64,000 bases of DNA from Halorubrum lacusprofundi ATCC 49239. GTDB taxonomy: Archaea > Halobacteriota > Halobacteria > Halobacteriales > Haloferacaceae. The notes beneath the pieces are model-generated. The model was given only the letters and a program-made list of their open reading frames with translations, did not search any database and was not told the DNA's origin. Location: assembly GCF_000022205.1 (NCBI RefSeq), contig NC_012029.1:186001-250000 (forward strand), given 5' to 3'. A program made the position numbers and the translations under genes. Below, piece after piece: positions 27,526 through 35,783 of the stretch (positions are counted from its first letter, which is position 1; each line of letters opens with the position of its first letter).

Positions 27526-28317
27526 TTACAGTGAGTCACGGAGCCGATCCAGCGCGCCGGCGCGCCACGAGTCGTCCGCTCGATCGCCGTCCGCTTCGCC
27601 GGGGTCGACTGCCGACGTGGACGCCGCTCCCGTCCCGTTCTCTCGCTGTCGCTCTGACGGAACGGCGGCGTCGAGGGCGGTCTCACTCGGCACGACGCCG
27701 TCGAGTGTATCGTCGTTCGCGCCCGTGTTGTCGTCCGCAGTCGTTCCACTACCGGCGATCGAGTCATCGCCCGCGGTCGTGTCATCGTCAGTGAGCGTGC
27801 CCTCGTTTTCGACTGCCTTCTCGCCCGCACCGTGGTTCTCGCTCGCTCTGGCGAGCGCGAGGTCGGCGCGGCGCTCGACCGCTTGGTTCACCGCCCGGAT
27901 CGATCCGACGTACCCCCTGATCGCCTGCGTCGCCGCCTCCAGCTCCTCGACGCGCGCTTCGAGGTCGTCGAGCCGTGTCGACAGCTCCTCACGCTCCGCG
28001 GTCGCGGCCGCTCCGTCGCCGATGTCTGCGACGGCGTCGTCGGTCCCGGTAAGCGCCCGCTCGACTGCGCGAAGCCGTTCTTCGACCCGGTCGTCGCTCG
28101 ACTCGGTGTTCGGATCGACGCTCGGCTCAGCGCTCGGCTCGGTATCTGAACCGGCGACTGTGCTCCGATTTTTGCCGGCGAGCGAGGTCTGATCGGGCCC
28201 GGAACGCTCCGTGCCCCCTCTCGCTGCTGATACGCCTCGACGACCATCGCCCGTCGTCTCCGGTGGCTCCCCGGCGTCGGCGAACGCCCGGTCGCGATCG
28301 TGAGTGTCGTCGGTCAC
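27526..28317 (-). CDS. Coiled-coil protein, first gene of the Tad-like operon (DUF7310-like)
   Basis: A 263-residue acidic, soluble protein starting at GTG. Disordered Asp/Ser/Thr-rich ends flank a coiled coil at about 75-150, visible as heptads in L-R-A-V-E-R-A-L and R-L-D-D-L-E-A-R-V-E-E-L-E. There is no signal peptide or membrane helix, so it is probably cytoplasmic. As the first gene of the secretion operon it may organise the ATPase or act as an adaptor. Its promoter is back-to-back with that of the CetZ gene. Confidence 0.75.
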   Translation of the reverse strand: MTDDTHDRDRAFADAGEPPETTGDGRRGVSAARGGTERSGPDQTSLAGKNRSTVAGSDTEPSAEPSVDPNTESSDDRVEERLRAVERALTGTDDAVADIGDGAAATAEREELSTRLDDLEARVEELEAATQAIRGYVGSIRAVNQAVERRADLALARASENHGAGEKAVENEGTLTDDDTTAGDDSIAGSGTTADDNTGANDDTLDGVVPSETALDAAVPSERQRENGTGAASTSAVDPGEADGDRADDSWRAGALDRLRDSL

Positions 28318-28342
28318 GCGGCCGACTGGCCGCGGTTCCCTA

Positions 28343-28349
28343 CTTAAAA
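28343..28349 (-). promoter_or_regulatory. TATA element of the Tad-like operon
   Basis: Minus-strand TTTTAAG, centred about 29 nt before the GTG at 28317. It would drive the roughly 10-kb operon as a leaderless or nearly leaderless mRNA. Confidence 0.6.
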
Positions 28350-28362
28350 CTCGGGGGAAAAG

Positions 28363-28370
28363 GTATTACG
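28363..28370 (+). promoter_or_regulatory. TATA-like element of the cetZ gene
   Basis: GTATTACG, centred about 27 nt before the ATG at 28393. It lies about 20 bp from the divergent TATA of the secretion operon. Confidence 0.45.
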
Positions 28371-28392
28371 ACCGGTCGGTGAGCATACGATC

Positions 28393-29472
28393 ATGAAAGC
28401 GGTCCTCCTCGGCGTCGGACAGGCGGGTGGGAAGCTCACGACAGCACTCGCTGAGTTCGACGCCGACGCCGGCTACGGCGCGGTGCTCGACGCGCTCGCG
28501 GTGAACACGGCATCGGCGGATCTGGAGCCGCTCCCGCTCGACACGGTCCTCGTCGGCCAGTCGCGGGTGAACGGTCACGGCGTCGGCGGCGACAACGAAC
28601 TCGGTGCCGAGGTGATGGAGGAGGACTCCGTCGAGGTGCTGGACGCGCTCGCATCGAAGGTGAACGCCGACGCGGAGGCGCTGTTCGTGGTCGCGGGGCT
28701 CGGCGGCGGCACCGGCTCCGGCGGCGCGCCGGTGCTCGTCCGTGAACTGAGCCGCGTGTACGACGTCCCGGTGTATGCGCTCGGCGTCCTCCCCGGCCGC
28801 GACGAGGGGGAGATGTATCAGGTGAACGCCGGCCGGTCGCTGAAGACGCTCGTCCGTGAGGCCGACGCGACGATCCTGCTCGACAACGACGCGTGGCGCT
28901 CCTCGGGTGAGTCGGTCGAGGGCGGCTACGCGGCGATCAACGCCTCAATGGCGAAGCGAGTCGGACTCCTGCTCGCGGCCGGTGAGTCGGTCGATGGGGT
29001 CGCCGAGTCGGTCATCGACACCAGCGAGGTGATAAACACGCTGCGCGCCGGCGGTATGGCCGCGGTCGGTTTCTCGTCCGCGCCCGCCGCCGAAGACGCC
29101 GAAGAGAACGTTACGACCGTGATGAGCGCGGTTCGGAGCGCGGTGATGACCGGAATGTCGCTTCCGAACGCGACTGACGCGGACGCCGCCTTAGTCGCTA
29201 TCGCGGGTGATCCCGACCGAATCTCTCGGAAGGGAGCCGAAAAGGCGCGCAAGTGGTTACAGGAGGAGACCGGGTCGATGCAGGTGCGCGGCGGCGACTT
29301 CCCGCTCGACTCCGACCGGGTGGCCGCCTTGGTTCTCCTCGGAGGCGTCGAGCGCTCGCGCCGCGTCGAGAAATTCCTCGAACGCGCGCGACAGGCGGTG
29401 AGAGACGAGCCGGAGGAACAGCCCGATCCCGCCGAGGCGTTCCAGAACGACGAGCTTGACGACTTGCTGTAG
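28393..29472 (+). CDS. cetZ: CetZ/FtsZ-family tubulin-like GTPase
   Basis: A 359-residue cytoskeletal GTPase. The N-terminal G-V-G-Q-A-G-G-K is the CetZ-type nucleotide-binding loop, and the tubulin signature G-G-G-T-G-S-G-G lies at 104-111. In the T7-loop region the chain reads [13 protein letters not shown], so the acidic catalytic residue of canonical FtsZ is not obvious. The C-terminus (N-D-E-L-D-D-L-L) resembles a short partner-binding tail. CetZ proteins control cell shape and motility in haloarchaea. This could be one of the less-studied paralogues. It is divergent from the secretion operon. Confidence 0.85.
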   Translation: MKAVLLGVGQAGGKLTTALAEFDADAGYGAVLDALAVNTASADLEPLPLDTVLVGQSRVNGHGVGGDNELGAEVMEEDSVEVLDALASKVNADAEALFVVAGLGGGTGSGGAPVLVRELSRVYDVPVYALGVLPGRDEGEMYQVNAGRSLKTLVREADATILLDNDAWRSSGESVEGGYAAINASMAKRVGLLLAAGESVDGVAESVIDTSEVINTLRAGGMAAVGFSSAPAAEDAEENVTTVMSAVRSAVMTGMSLPNATDADAALVAIAGDPDRISRKGAEKARKWLQEETGSMQVRGGDFPLDSDRVAALVLLGGVERSRRVEKFLERARQAVRDEPEEQPDPAEAFQNDELDDLL

Positions 29473-29513
29473 TCTCGGTTCCCGATCCGAACTTCGGCAA
29501 GACAGGTTCCGCA

Positions 29514-29522
29514 CCTTTTTGG
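29514..29522 (+). promoter_or_regulatory. TATA-like T-tract for the GGGP synthase gene
   Basis: CCTTTTTGG, centred about 29 nt before the ATG at 29547, consistent with a leaderless start. The five T could also serve as terminator for cetZ. Confidence 0.4.
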
Positions 29523-29546
29523 TTCCGCCCGGTGGAGTCGATTCCG

Positions 29547-30263
29547 ATGAACAACCCGTGGGACGACTGGGACCACGTGCTGAAGGTCGATCCCGATAAG
29601 GAGCTGCACGGGAACGAGACCTTCGAGGACGTCTGCCGGACCGGAACTGACGCGATCGAAATCGGCGGGACCCTCGACGTCACCGCGGAGAAGATGAGCC
29701 GCGTCGTCGACGCCGCCGCCGAGTACGACGTGCCGCTCTATCAGGAGCCATCGAATCCGGGTGTCGTTATCGACTCGCCCGCCCTCGACGGCTACCTGAT
29801 CCCGACCGTGTTCAACGCCGGCGGCCCGTTCTGGATCACCGGCGCGCACAAAGAGTGGGTCCGCATCGACGACCTCGACTGGGACCGGACGAACACCGAG
29901 GCGTACATCGTGATGAACCCCGAGGCGTCGGTCGCTCAGCTGACTGAGGCCAACTGTGACCTCAGCGCCGACGACGTGGAAGCCTATGCGAAGGTGGCAG
30001 AGCGCATGTTCGGCCAAGAGATCGTCTACGTCGAGTACTCCGGCATGTTCGGCGACACGGAGAAGGTCGCCGCCGCTCACGACGCGCTTGATGAGGCCGC
30101 CCTCTTTTACGGCGGCGGGATCCACGGCTACGAGTCGGCCAACGAGATGGCCGCCCACAGCGACGTTATCGTCGTCGGCGACCTGCTCCACGACGAGGGC
30201 GTCGACGCGGTCCGTGAGACGGTGAAGGGCGCGAAGGACGCGAAGGACGCAAAAGACGCCTGA
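29547..30263 (+). CDS. Geranylgeranylglyceryl phosphate synthase
   Basis: A 238-residue TIM-barrel enzyme that joins glycerol-1-phosphate to geranylgeranyl diphosphate, the first committed step of archaeal ether-lipid synthesis. Family segments include H-V-L-K-V-D-P-D-K near the start, [12 protein letters not shown]-x-x-Q-E-P-S-N-P, [10 protein letters not shown] and the phosphate-binding [11 protein letters not shown] chose the ATG at 29547 over one five codons earlier because the spacing fits the upstream T-tract and M-N-N-P-W-D-D-W is family-like. The C-terminus ends in a short K-D-A triplet repeat. Confidence 0.93.
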   Translation: MNNPWDDWDHVLKVDPDKELHGNETFEDVCRTGTDAIEIGGTLDVTAEKMSRVVDAAAEYDVPLYQEPSNPGVVIDSPALDGYLIPTVFNAGGPFWITGAHKEWVRIDDLDWDRTNTEAYIVMNPEASVAQLTEANCDLSADDVEAYAKVAERMFGQEIVYVEYSGMFGDTEKVAAAHDALDEAALFYGGGIHGYESANEMAAHSDVIVVGDLLHDEGVDAVRETVKGAKDAKDAKDA

Positions 30264-30296
30264 GTCGGGTGGTTTCGGGACGGATTCGACTCCGCG

Positions 30297-30908
30297 TCAG
30301 TATCCGTCCACCATGTTCTCGACGTACTTTGCGATCACGTCCACTTCGAGGTGAATCGGGTCGCCGACCGACTTCTCCGAGAGCGTCGTCAGCTCGTAGG
30401 TCGTCGGGATGATCGCGACGTCGAACTCGTCGGTCCGCTTCTCCGCGACTGTCAGCGAGATGCCGTCGAGCGTCACGGACCCCTTGTCGACGAGGTAGTC
30501 ACCGTGACCTTCGGGGATCGAGAAGGTGAACCGCCAGTCCTCACCGACGCGCTCGATCGCCGTCACCTCGGCGACGGTGTCGACGTGGCCCTGCACGACG
30601 TGGCCGTCGAATCGCCCGTCGGCGGGCATCGCGCGCTCGACGTTGACCGCGTCGCCCGCGCCGATCTCGCCGAGGTACGTCTTCGCGACCGTCTCGCTCG
30701 CGAGAAACACCTCGAACCAGTCGTCGCCGTCCGCGTTGTCGGTACCGGTGTCGTACTCTTCCACGGTCAGGCAGACGCCGCTGACGCTTATCGACTGGCC
30801 GTGATGCAGGTCGTCGAACCCGTCGACGGCGATCCGGAGGCGGAGCCCGTCCTCGGTCTCGGTCCGATCGCGGACGGTTCCGGTGTCCTCGACGATGCCG
30901 GTGAACAT
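30297..30908 (-). CDS. ribE: Riboflavin synthase (bacterial-type alpha subunit)
   Basis: A 203-residue enzyme that converts two 6,7-dimethyl-8-ribityllumazines into riboflavin. It begins with the hallmark M-F-T-G-I-V-E. Two homologous lumazine-binding domains follow (about 1-95 and 96-195): the first has S-V-S-G-V-C-L-T-V, the second G-H-V-D-T-V and D-G-I-S-L-T-V. The start at 30908 is chosen because M-F-T-G-I-V-E is the invariant N-terminus. This is the trimeric bacterial-type enzyme, not the lumazine-synthase-like archaeal one. It is convergent with the GGGP synthase gene. Confidence 0.95.
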   Translation of the reverse strand: MFTGIVEDTGTVRDRTETEDGLRLRIAVDGFDDLHHGQSISVSGVCLTVEEYDTGTDNADGDDWFEVFLASETVAKTYLGEIGAGDAVNVERAMPADGRFDGHVVQGHVDTVAEVTAIERVGEDWRFTFSIPEGHGDYLVDKGSVTLDGISLTVAEKRTDEFDVAIIPTTYELTTLSEKSVGDPIHLEVDVIAKYVENMVDGY

Positions 30909-31022
30909 ATCGGAACTGGACGCGGGCGACACATATCGGTTCGGTGTTCGCTTGGGATCGGCCCGGAGTCGCGCTCCGCGACGCCGCGCCCCTTTTGACC
31001 CCCGGGAGCCAACTCGGTCCCA

Positions 31023-31367
31023 ATGAGGCTCGGACTGACCGACATGATCGGGCTGGCGGCGTCGCTGATATTCGCCCTCCCGCTCGCGAACTACGCGATC
31101 GTCCGGTTGTTCGCCGGCGAGGTCGCGCTCGGCGTCGGCCTACTCGCCGTCGCCGCCGCGATGGTCGTGCTCCCCCAGTACTTTCTCGACCCGGGACGGA
31201 TCCTGCGGGGACTGCTCACGGGACTGCTTCCCCGGCAGCTCCGCGAACTCATTATGCCCGATACTGTTGAGACGGGACCGGACAATGCGGGTTCTGTCGA
31301 GGGCTCGTCGACCGAAGACGAGGCAACCGACGCGACGCACGAGGACGCGACCGCGGTCGAGAAGTGA
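31023..31367 (+). CDS. Small two-helix membrane protein (DUF7533-like)
   Basis: A 114-residue protein with hydrophobic helices at about 8-28 and 33-55, the second ending M-V-V-L-P-Q-Y-F-L-D-P-G-R-I-L. A 35-residue Glu/Asp/Thr-rich cytoplasmic-type tail follows. I associate it with a haloarchaeal small membrane protein family (DUF7533), from memory. No function is known. It is divergent from the riboflavin synthase gene. Confidence 0.65.
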   Translation: MRLGLTDMIGLAASLIFALPLANYAIVRLFAGEVALGVGLLAVAAAMVVLPQYFLDPGRILRGLLTGLLPRQLRELIMPDTVETGPDNAGSVEGSSTEDEATDATHEDATAVEK

Positions 31368-31405
31368 GCGTCGGCGGCGGTCGGGTGTGAGATCTCTTTC
31401 TCCAT

Positions 31406-32704
31406 TCACTCGCGCTCGTTCGGCACGATCCCGAACGGGTACTCGGCCAGCACCTCGTACCCGTCTTCGGTGACGACGACGAGGTCCCCCAGTCTGACAC
31501 CGCCGACGTCCGGGTCGTAGACGCCGGGCTCGACCGTGACGACGTGGCCCGGTCGCAGTTCGCCCGCACCCGACAGCGACGGCGACTCGTGGAGGCTCAC
31601 TCCCACGCCGTGGCCGGCGCCGTGAGTGAACCCGGCCTCGCCCTCCCCCGCGTTCGGGTCGAACCCGTACGCGGCCAGCTCGGCGGCGGCCTCGCCGTGG
31701 ACGGTCTTAGTCGGGACGCCCGGCTCGATCTCGGCGAGCGCGGCCTCTCGGGCCGACTCGACCGCGAGGTACGCCCGACGCTCCCAGCCGCCGTCGCCGT
31801 CGACGACGAACGTCCGGGTCAGGTCGCCGCGGTACCCGTCGGGCCCGCGCGGCGAGATGTCGATCAGCACCGTCTCGCCCGGCCGGATCGGGTCGTCGCC
31901 GACGTAGTGGAGGTCGGCCGCCGACGGGCCGGCGCCGATCGCGGTGTCGCCGGCGTCGCGGACGCCGCGGTCGGCGAGCGTCGCGTTCACCGCTCGCCGC
32001 AGCCGCTCGGTCGTCAGGGGGGCGCCCTCCCAGCGGAGGGCGGGCCTGCGTTCTGTGTCGGTATCCTCGACGGATTCCACCTCGACGACTTCGCTTTCAG
32101 CCAACATGGTCTCCGCGCGTGCCATCCCCGCGACCGCCGCGCACTGGACGCGGCGGAGCCGGTCGATCTCGGCGTCGGTCTTCCGCGCTCGCGCCCTCGC
32201 GACCGCGTTGGTCGACGCGAGCGCGTTGCCGGCGCGTTCCAGGTACACCGCCGCGTCGTGCGGGATCGACGGGGGGACGAGCAGGGTGGGTTCGCTGTCC
32301 TCGCCGCCGAGCAGGTCGCGAATGACCGCCGCCGCGCGCTCGCCAGCGTGGTTGCCGACGCGCTCGGTCCGTACCTCGCGAGCGACGCCGTCGTGGAAAC
32401 CGCCGTCGTCGGCACTTCGACTGCGCGCGCTCGCGACGAACTCACGTTCGGCCTGTTCGCGGAACAGCGACGGGGCACAGCAGACGGCGCGGCCCCCGGC
32501 GTCGTCGGCCGGAACGATCACCAGCGCGTACGCTCGGTCCGGCCCGGAAAAGCGCGTGAGGTACCGAAGGTCGTCGTCGAACCGATCGCCGACCGTGACG
32601 AACGCGTCGGCGTCCGCGGCCGCGACCGCCTCGACGATCGGGGTGAGATCGGTGCGGAGCGGGAGACGATCGCGCGAATCGGCGTCGTCGCTCCCGTCGT
32701 TCAC
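31406..32704 (-). CDS. M24-family metallopeptidase (Xaa-Pro aminopeptidase-like)
   Basis: A 432-residue pita-bread-fold peptidase, probably a cytoplasmic Xaa-Pro aminopeptidase or dipeptidase. The N-terminal creatinase-like domain covers about 1-165. The catalytic domain shows the metal ligands in order: Asp in L-I-D-I-S-P and Asp in G-D-L-T-R-T-F, His in G-H-G-V-G, then the Glu of V-E-P-G-V-Y and a final Glu near V-V-V-T-E-D-G. Its GTG overlaps the helicase stop by 4 nt, so the two are co-expressed although their functions look unrelated. Confidence 0.9.
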   Translation of the reverse strand: MNDGSDDADSRDRLPLRTDLTPIVEAVAAADADAFVTVGDRFDDDLRYLTRFSGPDRAYALVIVPADDAGGRAVCCAPSLFREQAEREFVASARSRSADDGGFHDGVAREVRTERVGNHAGERAAAVIRDLLGGEDSEPTLLVPPSIPHDAAVYLERAGNALASTNAVARARARKTDAEIDRLRRVQCAAVAGMARAETMLAESEVVEVESVEDTDTERRPALRWEGAPLTTERLRRAVNATLADRGVRDAGDTAIGAGPSAADLHYVGDDPIRPGETVLIDISPRGPDGYRGDLTRTFVVDGDGGWERRAYLAVESAREAALAEIEPGVPTKTVHGEAAAELAAYGFDPNAGEGEAGFTHGAGHGVGVSLHESPSLSGAGELRPGHVVTVEPGVYDPDVGGVRLGDLVVVTEDGYEVLAEYPFGIVPNERE

Positions 32705-34545
32705 GGCTCGGGTTCGGGGACGGCCAGCTCTGCCTGCACCTCATCGACGAGCTCCTGTGCGGGCTCGTCGCGGAGTTCGTTAAAGAGCAGGACGCTGATC
32801 GGGAGCGTCGGCGCCCCACTGATGAGGCTCTCCATGATCACGAGCCGCTCGCGGGCGCGGGACATCCCGACGTAGAAGACCCGGCGCTCGTTGTCGGTGA
32901 GGACGGGGACCGGGCTCGTGGTCTTCGTGAACTCCTCGATGCCGTCCACGTCGGTCGGGTCGTCGATGGAGGCGGCCATCTGCTCGACCACCTTCTCGGT
33001 GAGATCCGTCGCGACGAACACGTGATCGGCCTCGCGGCCCTTCGCGGAGTGGATAGTGCCGACGCGGACGCGGGTCGGGTCCGCCCCCTCGTAGTCGCCG
33101 CCGAAGTACGCGCCCATCGACTTCCGCTGGAAGCTCGTCACCTTCCGGACCATGTCGTCGGCGCTGTTCGCGTCGGGCATGAACGGGATGTGGGCGTCGA
33201 GCTCGTCGGTCGTCACCTCGATGAGCGAGATGTCGTCGGCGTCGGCCGCCTCCTCGCGGTCGTCGAGGAAGTCGTAGAACTCGTCGCGCTCGTGGGTGCC
33301 GAACGCCGAGTCCTGCAGCATGTCCGCGAGCCGCCGGGCTTCCAGTCCGTTCACGGGATCGCCCGCGTCGGACTTCTCGATGGCGCTGACGTAGTCCTGC
33401 ACGCGGTCCGTCCACATCCGGCCGTCGGTCAGCATCGTGAACGGGATCCCGTGGTCGATGAACTCGTCGATGAAGTCGAACATCTGGTAGCGCGCGCGGA
33501 ACAGACACATCACGCTGCCCTCGTCGTCATCGACGGTGTACCGGACGTTCCGGACGAGTTCGAGCATCGACGGCGACTGGATCGCTTCGACGCTGCCGCC
33601 CTCCTTGCGGGGGTGGAGGTCCTTCTCCTGCCGCTTGTCGATGTGACGGATCTCGGCGTTGACGACGTTGAGGATCTCGGAGGGCAGCCGGTAGGAGTTC
33701 GGGAGGACCACGTCCTCGTCGACGTCGGTGTCCAAGAGGAGGTCGGGGTCGGCGCCCTGCCACGCGTAGACGACCTGGTCGTCGTCGCCGGCGATGAGCA
33801 CCTTCCGCATGTGCGGTTCCCACTCCTCGAAGACGTTGTACTGCAGCGTCGTGATGTCCTGAAACTCGTCGATGATCAGGTAGTCGACGTTCGGCACCAG
33901 CGAGCGCTGCGCGACGCGTTCGAGCATGTCCGCGAAGCCGACCAGATCGTTGTCGCCCTTGTAGCCGCGCCACGCGCGGATCGTCTCGGGGATGTCGATC
34001 CGCTCGTCGTCGGAGGGCCACGTCGGGGTGTACTTGTTCCCTTCCTGAGCGTTGGGGTCCTCCTCGGGCGGGAGCCGAACCTCCTCGACGTCCCACTGGA
34101 AGGGCACGTCGTACCAGTCGGACACGTCACGCTCGGTGCGCTGGAGCCACTGCGAGGTGGCGATGATCTTGTTACCGATCGTCGTCGACCGCGCGGTCCG
34201 CCGCCCGGCGCCGCCGTGCTGGTCCTCGAATTCGATGCCGTACTCCTCGCAGAACTCCTCTTTGTCGTCCTCGCCGACCACGTCGCCGCGCGACAGATCG
34301 AGCAGCTCGTACGCCTTCGCGTGCATGGTACAGACGTTCCCCTGGAGGCTGCGCGGGGAGATGTCGAGCCGCTCTGCGAGTCGTTCGCGGATCTCGGCGG
34401 CGGCTGCGCGCGTGTACGAGACGACGAGCACGTCACGGACGTCGGCGTCCCCGTCGTCGAGGATCCCCTCGACGCGGTCCAGGAGCGCCGTGGTCTTCCC
34501 GCTGCCCGGACCGCCGAACAGTCGCGTCACCGTGGGATCGGTCAT
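32701..34545 (-). CDS. UvrD/Rep-family (superfamily I) DNA helicase
   Basis: A 614-residue SF1A helicase. Motif I G-G-P-G-S-G-K-T is at about 11-18, and motif Ia/Q-like S-Y-T-R-A-A-A lies near 44. The Walker B-type D-E-F-Q-D is near 237, motif III is G-D-D-D-Q-V-V-Y-A-W-Q-G-A, motif V is G-T-I-H-S-A-K-G-R-E, and motif VI is V-G-M-S-R-A-R-E-R. Such enzymes unwind DNA 3'-5' in repair or restart. It is somewhat short because the 2B domain is reduced. The peptidase gene follows with a 4-nt overlap. Confidence 0.93.
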   Translation of the reverse strand: MTDPTVTRLFGGPGSGKTTALLDRVEGILDDGDADVRDVLVVSYTRAAAAEIRERLAERLDISPRSLQGNVCTMHAKAYELLDLSRGDVVGEDDKEEFCEEYGIEFEDQHGGAGRRTARSTTIGNKIIATSQWLQRTERDVSDWYDVPFQWDVEEVRLPPEEDPNAQEGNKYTPTWPSDDERIDIPETIRAWRGYKGDNDLVGFADMLERVAQRSLVPNVDYLIIDEFQDITTLQYNVFEEWEPHMRKVLIAGDDDQVVYAWQGADPDLLLDTDVDEDVVLPNSYRLPSEILNVVNAEIRHIDKRQEKDLHPRKEGGSVEAIQSPSMLELVRNVRYTVDDDEGSVMCLFRARYQMFDFIDEFIDHGIPFTMLTDGRMWTDRVQDYVSAIEKSDAGDPVNGLEARRLADMLQDSAFGTHERDEFYDFLDDREEAADADDISLIEVTTDELDAHIPFMPDANSADDMVRKVTSFQRKSMGAYFGGDYEGADPTRVRVGTIHSAKGREADHVFVATDLTEKVVEQMAASIDDPTDVDGIEEFTKTTSPVPVLTDNERRVFYVGMSRARERLVIMESLISGAPTLPISVLLFNELRDEPAQELVDEVQAELAVPEPEP

Positions 34546-34652
34546 TGTCTACTCCAGACTCCGACTCTCCTTAAACGCCGTGGCTCGGGGCGTTCCGGAG
34601 AGGGCGCCCTGTCGGGTCGTCCCTGTGTCTGCCGTTGGGTCCTCGACATATT

Positions 34653-34698
34653 CGCCGTCGGATTGGCGTCGCGCTCGCGCCGTCGGATTGGCGTCGCG
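34653..34698. repeat. 21-bp direct repeat, two copies
   Basis: The 21-nt unit beginning CGCCGTCGGATTGG occurs at 34653-34673 and again at 34678-34698, separated by 4 bp. It lies between the helicase promoter region and the end of the small zinc-finger gene, in non-coding DNA. Confidence 0.85.
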
Positions 34699-34699
34699 T

Positions 34700-34858
34700 T
34701 CAGTTACTTCGGGTCGCGCGTGCTTCCCGAACGTCGGCACCGTCGCGAACGAGGTCCTCGCAGGCGGGGCAGACCCGAGGCCGGTCGACCTCGTTCGGGG
34801 TGAACACCCGAACGTAGTCGGTCGTGACGAACGAACCGCAGTTCTGGCAGGTCGGCAT
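34700..34858 (-). CDS. Mini zinc-finger protein (52 aa, DUF7563-like)
   Basis: A 52-residue protein with two Cys pairs: C-Q-N-C at 4-7 and C-P-A-C at 30-33, a compact zinc ribbon. The start M-P-T-C-Q-N-C-G is typical of haloarchaeal mini zinc-finger proteins, and I recall the family as DUF7563. These micro-proteins are often regulatory or protein-binding. It sits near another zinc micro-protein gene on the same strand (88 bp upstream) and reads toward the helicase gene. Confidence 0.8.
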   Translation of the reverse strand: MPTCQNCGSFVTTDYVRVFTPNEVDRPRVCPACEDLVRDGADVREARATRSN

Positions 34859-34946
34859 ACTCGTCACTATCGATTGATACTACATAATACTGCCGCCGAC
34901 TTACGCCGAAAGAAAACCGCTAACCGGCCGTGCGACGCCGTCGTCG

Positions 34947-35129
34947 TCAGGTCGGGCGCCAGTCGCAGACGTCACACCGTGCGGTTCCTTCGGGATGTAG
35001 CGCACCGCACTCCGGACACTGGAGCTTGTTATAGGATCGGTCCCAGCGTACAATCTCCGTCTCGTGGCCGCGGTCGGACAGGAACTCGTCGAACACGTCG
35101 TCGTCCGCGCTGGGTGCACTACTAGACAT
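34947..35129 (-). CDS. HVO_0416-family zinc-finger protein
   Basis: A 60-residue protein. A D-D-V-F-D-E-F-L-S-D-R-G-H-E segment is followed by W-D-R-S-Y-N-K-L and a four-Cys zinc ribbon, C-P-E-C (38-41) and C-D-V-C (52-55), ending D-W-R-P-T. This layout matches the haloarchaeal family named after HVO_0416. No catalytic role is known. It has a clear TATA element 28 nt upstream and is therefore leaderless. Confidence 0.88.
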   Translation of the reverse strand: MSSSAPSADDDVFDEFLSDRGHETEIVRWDRSYNKLQCPECGALHPEGTARCDVCDWRPT

Positions 35130-35153
35130 GCATGTTAGTGAATGCCACTCAGG

Positions 35154-35160
35154 TATAAAT
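35154..35160 (-). promoter_or_regulatory. TATA element of the HVO_0416-family gene
   Basis: Minus-strand ATTTATA, centred 28 nt before the ATG at 35129, a good haloarchaeal TATA. Confidence 0.65.
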
Positions 35161-35331
35161 ATCTTATTGCGACTCTCTCAATCTGCGAAAACGCCGACAA
35201 ACAATTGGGTTTCGCCGGGAGACGTTCCGAGCCGCTCCGAGTGCGTGCTCTCCGACACTATCGATTTCGTCGTCGATGGCTCTCCCTTCACCGCCGACGG
35301 CCCTTTCAGCGCCGGACGTGTGGGGACCGGT

Positions 35332-35781
35332 ATGCCGACCGTCAGCGACACCTACATCGAGAACCGTCAGCGGGTCCAGCCGACCCACACCAACAACTAC
35401 GAGTCGGCTCACGGGGGCAACGTCGTCAAGTGGATGGACGAAATCGGCGCGATGTCGGCGATGCGCGCCGCCGGCGAGACGTGCGTCACGGCCAAGATCA
35501 ACGGGCTCGACTTCAAGCGGCCGGTGCCACAGGGCGACACCTGCATCGTCGAGTCGTACGTGTACGCGGTCGGACGAACGAGCCTCCGCACGCGGATCCG
35601 CGCGTACCGCGAGTCCCCTCGGACCGGCGAGCGCGAGTTGACGACCGAGTCGTACTTCGTGTTCGTCTCCGTCGACGCCGACGGGACCCCGACGCCGGTG
35701 CCGGAGCTGACGGTGGAGGGGGACCGCTGCCGGGAGCTCCGCGACGCCGCGCTCGCTGCCGAGCCCGACGAGGAGCGCTGA
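35332..35781 (+). CDS. Acyl-CoA thioesterase (hotdog fold)
   Basis: A 149-residue single hotdog domain. Family features are the N-terminal Y-I-E-N-R-Q-R-V-Q-P, the catalytic region T-N-N-Y-E-S-A-H-G-G-N-V-V-K-W-M-D and the strand G-L-D-F-K-R-P-V. It hydrolyses acyl-CoA to free acid and CoA in the cytoplasm; chain-length preference is unknown. I chose the ATG at 35332 because M-P-T-V-S-D-T-Y-I-E-N-R is the usual family start and upstream residues do not look like the family. Its stop lies 2 bp from the truncated methyltransferase on the other strand. Confidence 0.9.
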   Translation: MPTVSDTYIENRQRVQPTHTNNYESAHGGNVVKWMDEIGAMSAMRAAGETCVTAKINGLDFKRPVPQGDTCIVESYVYAVGRTSLRTRIRAYRESPRTGERELTTESYFVFVSVDADGTPTPVPELTVEGDRCRELRDAALAAEPDEER

Positions 35782-35783
35782 GG

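Noticed and set aside
33022-34803. 593-codon plus-strand frame opposite the helicase
   Set aside because: All helicase motifs are on the minus strand, and this frame has no start context or family similarity.
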